A DNA stretch of 64,000 nt from Allium sativum (GCA_030737875.1 CM060921.1:402358192-402422191); one strand, 5' to 3'. Shown: positions 36,036 through 47,817, counted from the stretch's first letter. Translations and numbers: made by a program. Notes: a model not told the origin generated them from the sequence alone.

Positions 36036-36376
36036 GACCCCTAACTTAACCTTTAAACCCTCAATATTTGATCCTACAACTAAACTATGTCAAAATTTCT
36101 AATGATCATGGCCTCCACTCAAAACCCTAGCCTCCACCCTCTTGTCATAAATTCTATCTTCATTCACATGAGAGATTACATGATCATATGAGTGTATGAG
36201 AGTTTCTATGTTCATATGAGAGCTTCTAAACTTGATTTCAAGGCAAATCTTCATCAAAGCAAGGATCTTTCTTATTATTTTCTCAAGGGTTTTATTGGAG
36301 CTTATTGATTTGGGGTTTTTGCTAGTGTGGCTTCGTCTCAATCTTTTTATATATTGATTTGTGCCTTCATAGCATT

Positions 36377-36383
36377 GTAAGCC
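36377..36383 (+). promoter_or_regulatory. Candidate 5' splice site in D 5' LTR
   Basis: AGCATT/GTAAGCC, about 350 bp downstream of the TATA box. It is repeated at 41223 (F) and 45967 (D 3' LTR), with AGCATA/GTAAGCC in E at 48148. Function is inferred. Confidence 0.35.
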
Positions 36384-36783
36384 CCCTCCTACTCTTAGAT
36401 ATTAACTATGAAGTTAAATGTTCATGTTGCAAGTTTTGGGTTTGAACTTGAGTAGGTTACTTGCTTAGAAACTATCATGTTATGCGTAGATTTATCCTAT
36501 GCGTATTCGTAAAGTCATCACCTTGATTTTGTGGGCTAAAAGCTATAAGCTTTATGTTGAAATGTTGCATTATGCAACATAAGAACTCTCTTATCCCTTA
36601 AGTTAACTTTCAGAGAATGCTAGATGCGAACTTCTATCCATTTTTCTATGTCATCTATCACCATGATTCACCTATATGCTAAGTTTTGGAGTTATGCATG
36701 TTTTGGAGTTATGCGAACTTCTAGCCATTTGACTAATGACACTTAACCGATATGACATGAATGGGTAGGTTAAGTTAAACATG

Positions 36784-37197
36784 ACACTTAGATGGGGTTA
36801 AGTAACCTACACTTAACTAATCTAAACACGGTAATTAGATGGAGTTAAGTAACCTACACTTAACTAATCTAAACACGGTAATTAGATGAAGTTAAGTTAA
36901 CCTAGACTTAACTAATCTAAACACGGTAATTCGATGGGGTAAGTTAAACACTTAACCAATCTAAACTTGATAATTCAATGAGGTTAAGTAACCAATACTT
37001 AACCAATTTAACATGAAAATTTAATGGGGTTAAGTAACTTATACTTAACCAATTATGCATGTTAATCCGATGGGGTTAAGTAACCCATACTTAACCAATC
37101 CGACTCGATAATCCGATGAGGTTAAGATAATCTATGCTTAACCAATCTAACACGATAATCTGATAGGGTTAAGATAAACAAATACTTAACCAATTTT
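36784..37197 (+). repeat. Array of nine ~48-bp units, each with a GTTAAGT/ACTTAAC hairpin
   Basis: Each unit carries GGTTAAGT, 6-9 bases, then ACTTAACC (early units ACTTAACT), for example GGTTAAGTAACC then AATACTTAACC. Units are separated by 20-25 bp linkers such as AATCTAAACACGGTAATTAG or AATCCGACTCGATAATCCGA. Similar arrays occur in F (about 42205-42690) and in the D 3' LTR (46930-47332). E and H have only a few units. Confidence 0.8.
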
Positions 37198-38814
37198 ACT
37201 TGATGATTGAATAAGGTTAGGTCATGAGCTTCTTGGTATACTTTACCAACTTGTAGGGCTAGGTCTTGGACTTGAATACTTAGCCAAATCTTGACATGAT
37301 TCGTAGACAGGTTAAGTCATGAACTTAAATGACAATATTTAACCCATTAGACAAAACCCTAGTTCAGGGGACTATGTGGAAAAAGGGGATTAACAAGGAG
37401 ACTAAGTGGTAAACCTTAGTTTAGGGAACTAAGTAATAATTATTAGTCAAGGGATTTGGACCAGTTCACAGATAGATGAGTAACCCGATACGGTAGGTCA
37501 TCGCTTAAAATACGAGGTGGAGCAATATCTGATTTAGATAAAGGCTCCAACGAATTGGGTGACGAAGCGGTAGCTTCGAGGAACGTGAGGATACTCTTGG
37601 TATCCCTCTGTGAGGTTGTGGATGGTCCATGAAACCTGGCCTCACAGAGGTTAAGGTCTGCGGTAGAAGAGCCAAGGGTATGCCTTGGTTGCTGTGCGAG
37701 CAACCTAAAAATTGGGGTGGATTAGCGTGGGGTCGGCGATATTTTCACGGTAGCCCTAGATAGCACATTCGTCGGCCACCTACCATCTTTAGTCAATCGT
37801 GTACGTATGGAAAGGTAGAGAACACCCAACAAACCATACTTGCTATCTAGGTATGGGTGAGGTTGGCCGTCCGGAAAGAGGGCATCAATGGCTGTAGCGT
37901 AGTTCTCATACATGACTTTTCTTGTTTTGCCTTTCAGTAGTTGAGGGAGGGGTCACGTGGGACCATAGCCACGGATACAAAAACAGACCTTGATATCTGC
38001 ACCGGCAGATGACTTAAAACTCCCGACCGAGTTCCGTATTTCTTTATTTGCCCTGGCATGGAACTCGGATGGCACATTTGAGATACATGTGCGTCTAGAC
38101 ATGGAAAACGATTCACGATTCATACGTAGGATAAAAGGGCGCGGTTGACGGGTAGCATAATCCCTAGTAGCCCTAGGTGGCTAAAACCCAAACCTAGATA
38201 CGAAAACGTTCATTAGGTAGCATCATCCCTAGCGGTCCTAAGTGGCATAAACCCTAGGTGAACACGCGATAGTTCATGGTAAGAAAACATAACTAGGTCA
38301 AGGGTAGCAGTCCAAAACAACTTCAAGGATAAAACGGTACTACGTTGAAGTGGTATAGATTTACATAAGGAAGCCCGTACGGCCTACGGCAAAGGACTGA
38401 ACTTATGCATGGAAAGAATCATACGAATCAGGAAACCTACATATACGATATATTAGGATGACATGGACCGTTACATGACATTGGGCAAGATACATTCATA
38501 GTTAACACATGACGCGGGCTGGGATACTAGTACGGGAGGTGCAAAGCGAATATACATGATAGATACCTTGCGATATTGTACTTGATAGAGACCTGACGAT
38601 GTGATACCTTGACTTATCTTGACACCGTAGTTTATCATGACACACTTGTTTATCTGGGTACAGTTGTTCATCCTGTTATTTTGGTTTAGCTTATCTATCT
38701 TGTCATCATACTTATGTTCATCTCAGTTCCTCATGCCAGTTAACTTTACTAGTTTATATACTGATAGTAGATAGGGCTTACCAGTCTTTATGACTGACCC
38801 CGTTTTGTTTCGCC

Positions 38815-38846
38815 TCTTTGACTTCCGTTTCCCCCCCCCCCAAGGT
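38815..38846 (+). promoter_or_regulatory. Pyrimidine/poly-C tract and candidate 3' splice site, D 5' LTR
   Basis: CCTCTTTGACTTCCGTTT, eleven C, AAGGTTACAGGGAGG. The AG is preceded by A here; F has CCCAGGTTTTCAGGGAGG in the same place (44276-44296). It lies about 345 bp before the LTR end. Confidence 0.35.
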
Positions 38847-39190
38847 TACAGGGAGGAAATGCTATTGTTAGTTCGGACTTCTTCTGTTTGAAGGTCATCA
38901 TGTATTGCTTGGACTTTTCTTGGCTGTTGCTACTTTACTGTTTCACTTGGGGAATAATTTACGAAAAAGTTTTTATGCTTCTTTACTATTGCAAGACCGG
39001 TTTTCATGTAAGAAATTCTCTGATGTAAAAGGCTTTAGACCTTATTTTATAAGGAAATGAAATTTGTTTTACTTACGCTATTTTTATATGTTCTGTCTTG
39101 TAATATTTCTGTACATGTTTACCAATAATACCCTTCTAAAGCTAGTGCATTCCTTTGCGAGTGACCCTAGCGGAGGTGGGGTGTTACATT

Positions 39191-39202
39191 TGGTATCAGA
39201 GC
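39191..39202 (+). promoter_or_regulatory. Primer-binding site of element D
   Basis: TGGTATCAGAGC, two bases after the LTR end; complement of the initiator-methionine tRNA 3' end. Confidence 0.9.
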
Positions 39203-39599
39203 AGAAGGTTACGAGATTGGGTAAAAGTTTTGAAAAAAAAAACTTCTGAAAACCATTTAACAAACCATTTACAAAGAAGCATTTTCAAGAAAAGTTTTGT
39301 TTTAAAAGGCTATTCCCCAAGGGCCATTAGCACTATCCTTTGATTCCTTGATCGAATCTCTTTTCCTTTCTTTCCTCCATCTGTAGTCACAGTAGTTCTA
39401 ACTATGACTAATCTTTGTCAAGCCACGTAGGTGTTTTTCGTACGATGGAGGTGGTTCTCGAGAGACCTGTTGCCGTGGTACAAGGAAGGATAATAAGAGT
39501 AAGGATAAAGAACGCGAGCTTAAGGATAAGCAACTTGTTGGTGTGGCTTGGTACATCAAGGAGGACAAGGACAAGATCATCGGAGAGGGCGATTGTACG

Positions 39600-40473
39600 C
39601 TCCCATTTCTAGGGTACCTAAAAGAGATGGTACCTTTTCTGGTAAAGGTTTAGCCGTTCTTTTCTATCATACCATCCAGACTTTGTCTTGATCATCGTAT
39701 CATTTAAGTCTGCTTGGATAGTTGAGTCTCTGCACCTTAGTACTAGCATGGTAGAGGATCCCAGTTTTTGTCCCAAAAATCTGGTTGGAGAGTTGGTCCA
39801 TTTCTTCATGACTTGTTTGGATTTGAGAATGACATGTCTCGGCTACGGATGGATTCTAGGGATAAAGTGGTCACCCAATAAGGGGTGCCATTCTCGGTTT
39901 TGGAAAGAGGGTAGTTAGACTCTCGACTCACCTTGGTAATACCCTCGAAGTCTCGTGTAACCTTCTAGGTTCTATCATGGCTACTTAACTAGAATCTCAT
40001 GATGCAGTTGTTGGTAATCCGTTTGAGTAGAATTCGCCGCTAAGTCGGACGGTTCGTTTCGCTTATGCATGAGTTATGGGGATCACCCTAGTAAGTATAG
40101 TTGGCAACATGGATTTGCATCGGCAGACGAGATCCAGAATTCCCTAGTGAATTTTGGAGAGCTTGCATGAGTAAGTGGATACGTTTGAGCCAAGTATACT
40201 AGGAAAAGGATAAGTGAAAGTGGAATAAGAGGCGACAATGAAATGAGTTCTAACTCATATCTTGGAAATAGGAATCAAGGAGCTATGGGATTATGAAGTT
40301 AAAAGACGGTCAAGGCACAATGGAATTAAGCTCAAGGGAGGGCGACTTAGAAGGTTGAAGGCTAGATACACGCATCAATATCTCTTTTTAAGAGTATATC
40401 CTGGATCCTTGGTTTTTCCTGTAGAGCTTGCTCGCATGTTATCATTTGGTGAATATCCTTTCGGTCCTGTTTC
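39600..40473 (+). pseudogene. Element D internal remnants: protease and integrase scraps, chromodomain scrap
   Basis: About 39712-39760 reads VESLHLSTSMVEDPS, matching VESLHLSTSLVNDP of the protease region in E. Around 39930-40000 similarity to E continues at DNA level, then reverse transcriptase and most of integrase are missing. At 40128-40169 RDPEFPSEFWRACM matches the integrase motif RDPxFTSxFW. From about 40255 to 40410 a shifted frame resembles a chromodomain (HILEIGIKELWDYEVK..., a QWN segment, IHASISLF). Gag is absent. Several stops and frameshifts break every part, so no protein is made from it. The solo LTR F interrupts the region at 40474. Confidence 0.65.
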
Positions 40474-40706
40474 TGTAACAACCCGAATTTTAAAACAACG
40501 TGTTAAGACAAGAATCAAGGCAGAATTAAATTATAAAATCTGAATCAGGATAAACGGGTTGCGCCATTCCGTTCGTCTCGGAAAAATACGTGAAATAGAG
40601 TCCGAAATTTCATAAATCGGAGTCCGTATGTCCCAGTTAAGGCCCAACGAAGTTTCACGAAAATTCAAATCCGAAAACAGATTTGAAATTCAGCCCAGAA
40701 AGAGAA

Positions 40707-40787
40707 GGCGGGAAAATTCCCGCTAGACACACAGGGTGTCGACCCCCCCTCCAGGGGGTCGACATGGGTGTCGACCCCTGGGTCGAC
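40707..40787 (+). promoter_or_regulatory. E2F-like site and four GTCGAC hexamers in F
   Basis: GGCGGGAAAATTCCCGCT (40707-40724) holds two head-to-head E2F-type cores. Four GTCGAC sites follow at 40738-40787 with palindromic spacers such as CCCCCTCCAGGGGG. Confidence 0.5.
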
Positions 40788-41861
40788 CCCCTGTAGAACC
40801 CCGACCTGGTGCATCTGCTTGTCATGTTAGCTCGGTTTTGGAGGCTTGTGACGATTCTGGATGGCTTAGATTCGATCTAGGGTTAATCCTATGGCCTAAA
40901 ATGCTCCTAATCTCTATAAAAGGACCCCTAGACCTAGCCTAAACACTCATTAATCATTCCTACAACTAAATGCTGCCAAAATGTTTCTGGATCATGGCCT
41001 CCATCTTCATATCATAGCCTCCATCCTCTTCATGAAAGTTTGAGTGTCCTAAGCTAGTAAAAGAGCCACCTTTCTTAATAAAAACAAGGATCTTTCTTCA
41101 TACATATCATAGGGGCTTCTTGTTTCTCAAGACAACTTGGAGCTTGTATTCATTTGGGGTTTTTGGAGTTGCTAGTGGCTTCGTCTCAGTCTTATTTTTA
41201 TTTCATAGATCTTCATAGCATTGTAAGCCCCCTCCTACTCTTAGATATTAAATATGAAGTTAAATGTTCATGTTGCAAGTTTTGGGTTTGAACTTGAGTA
41301 GGTTGCATGCTTAGAAACTATCATGTTATGTGTAGATTTATCCTATGCATATTCGTAAAGTCATCACCTTGATGTTGTGGGCTATAAGCTTTAGATTAAA
41401 ATGTTGCATTATGCAACATAAGAACTCTCTTATCCCTTAAGTTAATTTGCATCGAATGCTATATGCGAACTTCTAGCCATTTTTCTATGTAATCCATCAC
41501 CATGATTCGCCTATATGCTAAGTTTTGGGGTTATGCATGTTTTTGGGGCTTAATAATGTAACATGCAAGTTTGTAAACACATTATGTCTCATATGCCACC
41601 ATGTTTAACTTGCGGCTTTATACCCCTTTTGTCATACCTTTGCCAAGTTCCTTCTTTTAATTCATTATGTGTTGTTGCGAATGTATATGCGAGTTTAAAA
41701 GCGTTGGGGTTACGTTACGGGTAAACTTTAATGATGTGAGACATGATTTGGGTAAATTGGTATAAACATGACAACATGTAACTTTGGCTATGAGCATGGG
41801 ACCTTAAAACTTGACACGTATGGGTTGTAAGTGTAATAAGACACTAGACCAAACATGAAAA

Positions 41862-42074
41862 TGGCCAACTCGAGGTTGGGTTGAGTTTGTAGCATAAATC
41901 TACCCGGACCTGCCCGGCTTAACTAGTGGCTACAAACAATAGGATCCAATGTGAGAAGTTGGTCATGTCGCGCTTAAGACCCGAGGTTAGACTAGGTTGT
42001 GGTGTAAAACTACCCGGACCCGCCCGACTTAACTAGTAACCACAACCAAGTCTAATGTGAGACGTTGAAAGTGC
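41862..42074 (+). other. Pair of three-tier hairpins in F
   Basis: Hairpin 1 (41862-41965): TGGCCAACT/AGTTGGTCA, loop CGAGG, TTGGGT/ATCCAA (one G-U), GTTTGTAGC/GCTACAAAC. Hairpin 2 (41970-42074): GCGCTT/AAGTGC (one G-U), CGAGG, TTAGACT/AGTCTAA, TTGTGGT/ACCACAA. Both apices carry CCCGGAC(C)...CCCG and the 3' loop TGTGAGA. The TTAGACT/AGTCTAA pair against TTAGACC/GGTCTAA in E is a compensated change. Confidence 0.7.
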
Positions 42075-44257
42075 ATTAATTAAATTAATGCCACATGATA
42101 AGGTTAAGTAAGTTTGACTAATGACACTTAACCGATATGACACGAATGGGTAGGTTAAGTGGGACCGGGCTTGATTTCTTAATGACACTTAACCATATAA
42201 GACAATTAGGGGATGGAGTTATGTAATTTACACTTAACTAATCTAAACACGGTAATTAGATGGGGTTAAGTAGCCTACACTTAACTAATCTAAACACGGT
42301 AATTCGATGGGGTTAAGTTAAACACTTAACCAATCTAAATTTGGTAATTCAATGTGGTTAAGTAACCAATACTTAACCAACTTAACATGATAATTTAATG
42401 GGCTTAAGTAACTTATACTTAATCAATTATACATGATGATTTTATAAGGTTAAGCAACCATGCTTAACCAATCTAATGTGAGAACTTTATAGGGTTAAGT
42501 CACAAGACCGTTTAAATATAATTAACCATTCTAATACGATTAGTGGATGGGGTTAAGTTAACCTATACTTAACCAATCCGACTCGATAATCCGATGAGGT
42601 TAAGATAATCTGTGCTTAACCAATCTACCACGATAAGCTGATAGGGTAAGATAAACAAATACTTAACCAATTTGACTTGATGATTGAATAAGGCTAAGTC
42701 ATTAGCTTCTTGGTATACTTACCCAACTTGTAGGGCTAGGTCTTGGACTTGAATACTTAGCCAAATCTTGACATGATTCGTAGGCAGATTAAGTCATGAA
42801 CTTAAATGACAATACTTAACCCATTAGACAAAACCTTAGTTTAGGGAACTAAGTAATAATTCTTAGTCAAGGGATGGGGACCAGTTCACAGATAGATGAG
42901 TAACCCGATACGGTAGGTCATCGCTTAAAATACGAGGTGGAGCAATATCTGATTTAGATAAAGGCTCCAACGAACTGGGTGACGAAGCGGTAGCTTCGGG
43001 GAACGTGAGGATACTCTTGGTATCCCTCTGTGAGGATGCGGATGGTCCATGAAACCTGGCCTCACAGAGGTTAAGGTCTGCGGTAGAAGAGCCAAGGGTA
43101 TGCCATGGTTGCTGTGCGAGCAACCTAAAGACTGGGGTGGATTAGCATGGGGTCGGCGATATTTTCACGGTAGCCCTGGATAGCACATTCGTCGGCCACC
43201 TACCATATTTAGTCAATCGTGTACCTACGGAAAGGCAAAGAACACCCAACAAACCATACTTGCAATCTAGGTATGGGTGAGGTTAGCCGTCCGGAAAGAG
43301 GGTATCGATGGCTGTAGCGTAGTTCTCATACATGACTTTTCTTGTTTTGCCTTTCAGTAGTTGAGGGAGGGGTCACGTGGGACCATAGCCACGGATACAA
43401 AAACAGACCTTGATATCTGCACCGGCGGATGACTTAAAACTCCCGACCGAGTTCCGTATTTGTTGATTTGCCCTGGCACGGAACTCGGATGACACATTTG
43501 AGATACATGTGCGTCTAGACATGGAAAACGATTCACGATTCATACGTGGGATAAAAGGGCGCGGTTGACGGGTAGCATAATCCCTAGTAGCCCTAGGTGG
43601 CTAAAACCCAAACCGAGATACGAAAACGTTCATTAGGTAGCATCATCCCTAGCGGTCCTAAGTGGCATAAACCCTAGGTAAACACGGGATAGTTCATGGT
43701 AAGAAAACATAACCAGATCAAGGGTAGCAGCCCAAAACAACTTCAAGGATTAAATGGTACTACGTTGAGGTGATATAGATTTACATGGGAAAGCCCGTAC
43801 GGCCTACGGCAAAGGACTGAACTTATACATGGATAGAAACATACGAGTTGGGAAAACCTACATATGCTATATATTAGGTTGACATGGACCATTACTTGAC
43901 ATTGGGCGAGGGACATTCATAGTTAACACATAACGCGGGTTGGGATACTAGTACGATGGGTGCAGAGAAAATATACATGATAAATACCTTGGGATGTTAT
44001 ACATGATAGATACCTTGGAATAGTATACTTGATAGAAACCTGACGATGTGATACCTTGATTTATCTTGACACCGTAGTTTATCATGACACACTCGTTTAT
44101 CTTGGTACAGTAGTTCATCCTGTTATTTTGGTTTAGCTTATCTATCTTGTCATCATACTTATGTTCATCTCAGTTCCTCATGCCAGTTAACTTTACTAGT
44201 TTATATACTGATAGTAGATAGGGCTTACCAGTCTTTATGACTGACCCCGTTTTGTTT

Positions 44258-44305
44258 CGCCTCTTTGTCTTCCGTTCCCCCCCCCCCCCCCCCAGGTTTT
44301 CAGGG
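44258..44305 (+). promoter_or_regulatory. Poly-C tract and candidate 3' splice site in F
   Basis: TTTCGCCTCTTTGTCTTCCGTT, a run of about seventeen C, AGGTTTTCAGGGAGG. It has the longest poly-C run in the window. Confidence 0.4.
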
Positions 44306-44637
44306 AGGAAACACTGTTATCTAGTTCGAACTTCTTCTACTTGAAGGTCATCACGCATGGCTTGGACTTTTCTTGGCTATGGCTACTTTACTGTTTTACT
44401 TGGGGAATAATTTATGAAATGGTTTTATGCTTCTTTACTATTGCAAGACAGGTTTTGATGTATTCTGGTGTAAAAGGCTTTAGACCTTATTTTATAAGGT
44501 AATGAAATTTGTTTTACTTCCGCTGTTTTATATATGTTCTGTCTTGTAATATTTCTGTGCATGTTTACCTCGATAATGCTTCACCAATCCTAGTGCATTC
44601 CCTTTGTGAGTGACCCTGGCGGAGGTGGGGTGTTACA

Positions 44638-45197
44638 GTTTCTGTTGCAAACCCCGTAGGGAGTTTACCTTGTTTATCTCCTCGATCCTATCGTGAGAAC
44701 ATTAGGTAGAAACCTATGGATGTAAACATGTGTTTGAAACATGTTATGATTGATATGGTTGCAAATGGTTGCAATTGGTTGCTCGTGGATGCACGAATAC
44801 ACATTAGATACTAGATCGACACACTCACATTTCATATTGCATATGCACGAGTATTTATACCTGTTTATGGATGAAATTTAATGTGTTATCATGTGGATGT
44901 TGCATATGAATGAATGGTTGTGCACACATTGTGTTTATATGACAAGGACTTTTTGCATACATGTTGGATTCATGGCACTAAACATAATTTGCATTAGAAG
45001 ATCATTCAGGCCTGATCATTAGCATTAGCTAAGGAACATATACACACACTTTCTGCATATGTTCATACAGCATTAGAAATCTTTTAAGGACAATGATTAC
45101 TTGTGGATGATGTTTTGAGTAGATGGATGATGGATGGTAGGATACGTTCTTCCTAACTTGGAGATTTCGGGGACGAAATACTTAAAGGAGGGGAGAA
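44638..45197 (+). other. Element D internal region, 3' part, ending in the polypurine tract
   Basis: Resumes with the GTTTC duplication and aligns with the 3' UTR of element E (54280-54991), for example GTAGGATACGTTCTTCCTAA and TTTCGGGGACGAAA. The polypurine tract TTAAAGGAGGGGAGAA is at 45182-45197. Non-coding. Confidence 0.8.
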
Positions 45198-47332
45198 TGT
45201 AACAACCCGAATTTTAACAACGTGTTAAGACAAAGATCAAGGCAGAATTAAATTATAAAATCTGAATCAGGATAAATGGGTTGCGCCATTGCGTTCGTCT
45301 CGGAAAAATACGCGAAATAGAGTCCGAAATTTCGTAAATCGGAGTCCGTATGACCGAGATATGGCCTCGCGAAGTTTCACGAAAATTCAAATCCGAAAAC
45401 AGATTCGAATTCAGCCCAAAAAAAGGTGGGAAAATTCCCTCCAGACACACAGGGTGTCGACCCCTAGGTCGACCCCCCCCCCCGGTCGAACCAACGACCT
45501 GGTGCACCTGCTTCTGCCTTTGGCTCGGTTTTGGAGGCTTGTGACGGATTTTGATGGTTAGGATCTGAATTGGGGTTAATCCTATGGCTAAAACTAGTCC
45601 TAATCTCTATAAAAAGACCCCTAACCTAACCTAACCTAACCTTTAAACCCTCATTATTTGATCCTACAACTAAACTATGTCAAAATTTCTAATGATCATG
45701 GCCTCCACTCAAAACCCTAGCCTCCACCCTCTTGTCATAAATTCTATCTTCATTCACATGAGAGATTACATGATCATATGAGTGTATGAGAGTTTCTATG
45801 TTCATATGAGAGCTTCTAAACTTGATTTCAAGAAAAATCTTCATCAAAGCAAGGATCTTTCTTATTATTTTCTCAAGGGTTTTATTGGAGCTTATTGATT
45901 TGGGGTTTTTGCTAGTGTGGCTTCGTCTCAATCTTTTTATATATTGATTTGTGCCTTCATAGCATTGTAAGCCCCCTCCTACTCTTAGATATTAACTATG
46001 AAGTTAAATGTTCATGTTGCAAGTTTTGGGTTTGAACTTGAGTAGGTTACTTGCTTAGAAACTATCATGTTATGCGTAGATTTATCCTATGAGTATTCGT
46101 AAAGTCATCACCTTGATTTTGTGGGCTAAAAGCTATAAGATTTATGTTGAAATGTTGCATTATGCAACATAAGAACTCTCTTATCCCTTAAGTTAACTTG
46201 CATAGAATGCTAGATGCGAACTTCTAGCCATTTTTCTATGTCATCTATCACCATGATTCACCTATATGCTAAGTTTTGGGGTTATGCATGTTTTTGGGGC
46301 TTAATAATGTAACATGCAAGTTTGTGAACACATTATGTCTCATATGCCACCATGTTTAACTTGTGGCCTTATACCCCTTTTGTCATACCTTTGCCAAGTT
46401 CCTTCTTTTAATCCATTATGCGTTGTTGCGAATGTATATGCGAGTTTAAAAGCGTTGGGGTTACGTTATGGGTAAACTTTAATGACATGAAACATGATTT
46501 GGGTAAATTGGTATAAACATGACAACATGTAATTTTGGGTATGAACATGGGACTTGAAAACTTGACACGTAGGGGTTGTAAGTGTAATAAGACACTTGAC
46601 CAAACATGAAAGTGGCCAACTCGAGGTTGGGTTGAGTTTGTAGCATAAATCTACCCGGACCCGCCCGGCTTAACTAGTGGCTACAAACAATAGGACCCAA
46701 TGTGAGTAGTTGGTCACATAGCACTTAAAATTCGAGGTTAGACTAGGTTGTGGTGTAAATCTACCCGGACCCGCCCGGCTTAACTAGTAACCACAACAAG
46801 GTCTAATGTGAGAGGTTAAAAGTGCATTAATTTAATTAATGCCACATGATAAGGTTAAGTAAATTTGACTAATGACACTTAACCGATATGACATGAATGG
46901 GTAGGTTAAGTTAAACATGACACTTAGATGGGGTTAAGTAACCTACACTTAACTAATCTAAACACGGTAATTAGATGGAGTTAAGTAACCTACACTTAAC
47001 TAATCTAAACACGGTAATTAGATGAAGTTAAGTTAACCTAGACTTAACTAATCTAAACACGGTAATTCGATGGGGTAAGTTAAACACTTAACCAATCTAA
47101 ACTTGATAATTCAATGAGGTTAAGTAACCAATACTTAACCAATTTAACATGAAAATTTAATGGGGTTAAGTAACTTATACTTAACCAATTATGCATGATA
47201 ATCCGATGGGGTTAAGTAACCCATACTTAACCAATCCGACTCGATAATCCGATGAGGTTAAGATAATCTATGCTTAACCAATCTAACACGATAATCTGAT
47301 AGGGTTAAGATAAACAAATACTTAACCAATTT
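45198..47332 (+). mobile_element. Element D 3' LTR, first part
   Basis: Starts TGTAACAACCCGAATTTT right after the polypurine tract. It has two GTCGAC sites (45456-45473), a TATA box at 45608, a candidate 5' splice site at 45967, the hairpin pair at 46612-46825 and the small-hairpin array, then is cut at 47333 by element E. The stretch CTAACCTAACCTAACC near 45625 is a local triplication after the TATA box. Confidence 0.9.
46612..46825 (+). other. Pair of three-tier hairpins in D 3' LTR
   Basis: Hairpin 1 (46612-46717): GTGGCCAACT/AGTTGGTCAC (ten pairs, one G-U), loop CGAGG, TTGGGT/ACCCAA, GTTTGTAGC/GCTACAAAC. Hairpin 2 (46721-46825): GCACTT/AAGTGC, then AATT/GGTT (two G-U pairs), CGAGG, TTAGAC/GTCTAA, TTGTGGT/ACCACAA. 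Both have apex CCCGGACCCGCCCGG. Hairpin 2 has the 3' loop TGTGAGA and hairpin 1 TGTGAGT. This is the clearest copy. Confidence 0.75.
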
Positions 47333-47584
47333 TGTAACAACCCGTATTTTCAATAACCTGTTATAACGTAAATCGAGGCAGAATTTAATTCTAAAATCTG
47401 AATCAATGGAAACGGGCTATGCCATTGCGTTCGTCTCGGAAAAATACGTGAAATAGAGTCTGAGTTTTCGAAAATCGGAGTCCGTATGACCCGATTAAGG
47501 CCCAACGAAGTTTTCAGAAAATTTCAAAGTAAAAACAGATTTCAAATTCAAGTTTGAATTTGGAAATTAGGGCAGTTGGGCGCA

Positions 47585-47602
47585 GGCGGGAAATTTCCCG
47601 CC
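47585..47602 (+). promoter_or_regulatory. Perfect 18-bp palindrome with two E2F-type sites (E 5' LTR)
   Basis: GGCGGGAAATTTCCCGCC. Each half reads TTTCCCGC, the canonical E2F/DP binding site, arranged head to head about 216 bp upstream of the TATA box. It is repeated intact at 55244-55261 in the 3' LTR. E2F control would tie transcription to S phase; this is inferred from the motif only. Confidence 0.6.
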
Positions 47603-47613
47603 AGACCACCCAT

Positions 47614-47687
47614 GTCGACAGGCCTGTCGACTGGGCAGTCGACATGGTTAGGCCCAAGTCGACAGCCCTGTCGACTTGGGTGTCGAC
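47614..47687 (+). repeat. Six GTCGAC hexamers in E 5' LTR
   Basis: Six sites in 74 bp, the first and third forming CATGTCGAC...GTCGACATG. The 3' LTR copy (55273-55346) has five, the fourth being changed to GTCCAC. Confidence 0.9.
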
Positions 47688-47817
47688 TTGGTTCAGCCGG
47701 GCAGTTTTGCCTGGTGCACCATTTTGGAGTTGTGTTGAGTTTGGGGGCCAGATTCGGTTTTGAGGGCTGAGATTGGAATTAGGGTTTAATCCTAAGGCTA
47801 AAACTAACCATAATCTC

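Larger units (their letters stand above)
35507..39188 (+). mobile_element. Element D 5' LTR (3682 bp, with a ~570-bp internal deletion)
   Basis: Starts TGTAACAACCCGAATTTT, ends GGTGGGGTGTTACA. Compared with the 3' LTR and with F it lacks the stretch equivalent to about 46290-46864, the join being near 36700-36730. That stretch holds the two large hairpins. Otherwise the two LTRs of D are very similar by eye. Confidence 0.9.
40474..44637 (+). mobile_element. Solo LTR F (4164 bp), same family as D
   Basis: TGTAACAACCCGAATTTT to GGTGGGGTGTTACA, flanked by GTTTC at 40469-40473 and 44638-44642. It is closely similar to both D LTRs and includes the stretch deleted from the D 5' LTR. No priming site follows. 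It is a clean solo LTR formed after a full copy inserted into the internal region of its own relative. Confidence 0.92.

Noticed and set aside
45620..45645. CTAACC repeats as interstitial telomere sequence
   Set aside because: Only about three copies, of CTAACC rather than the plant CCCTAAA, directly after the LTR TATA box and single in sister LTRs; a local triplication.
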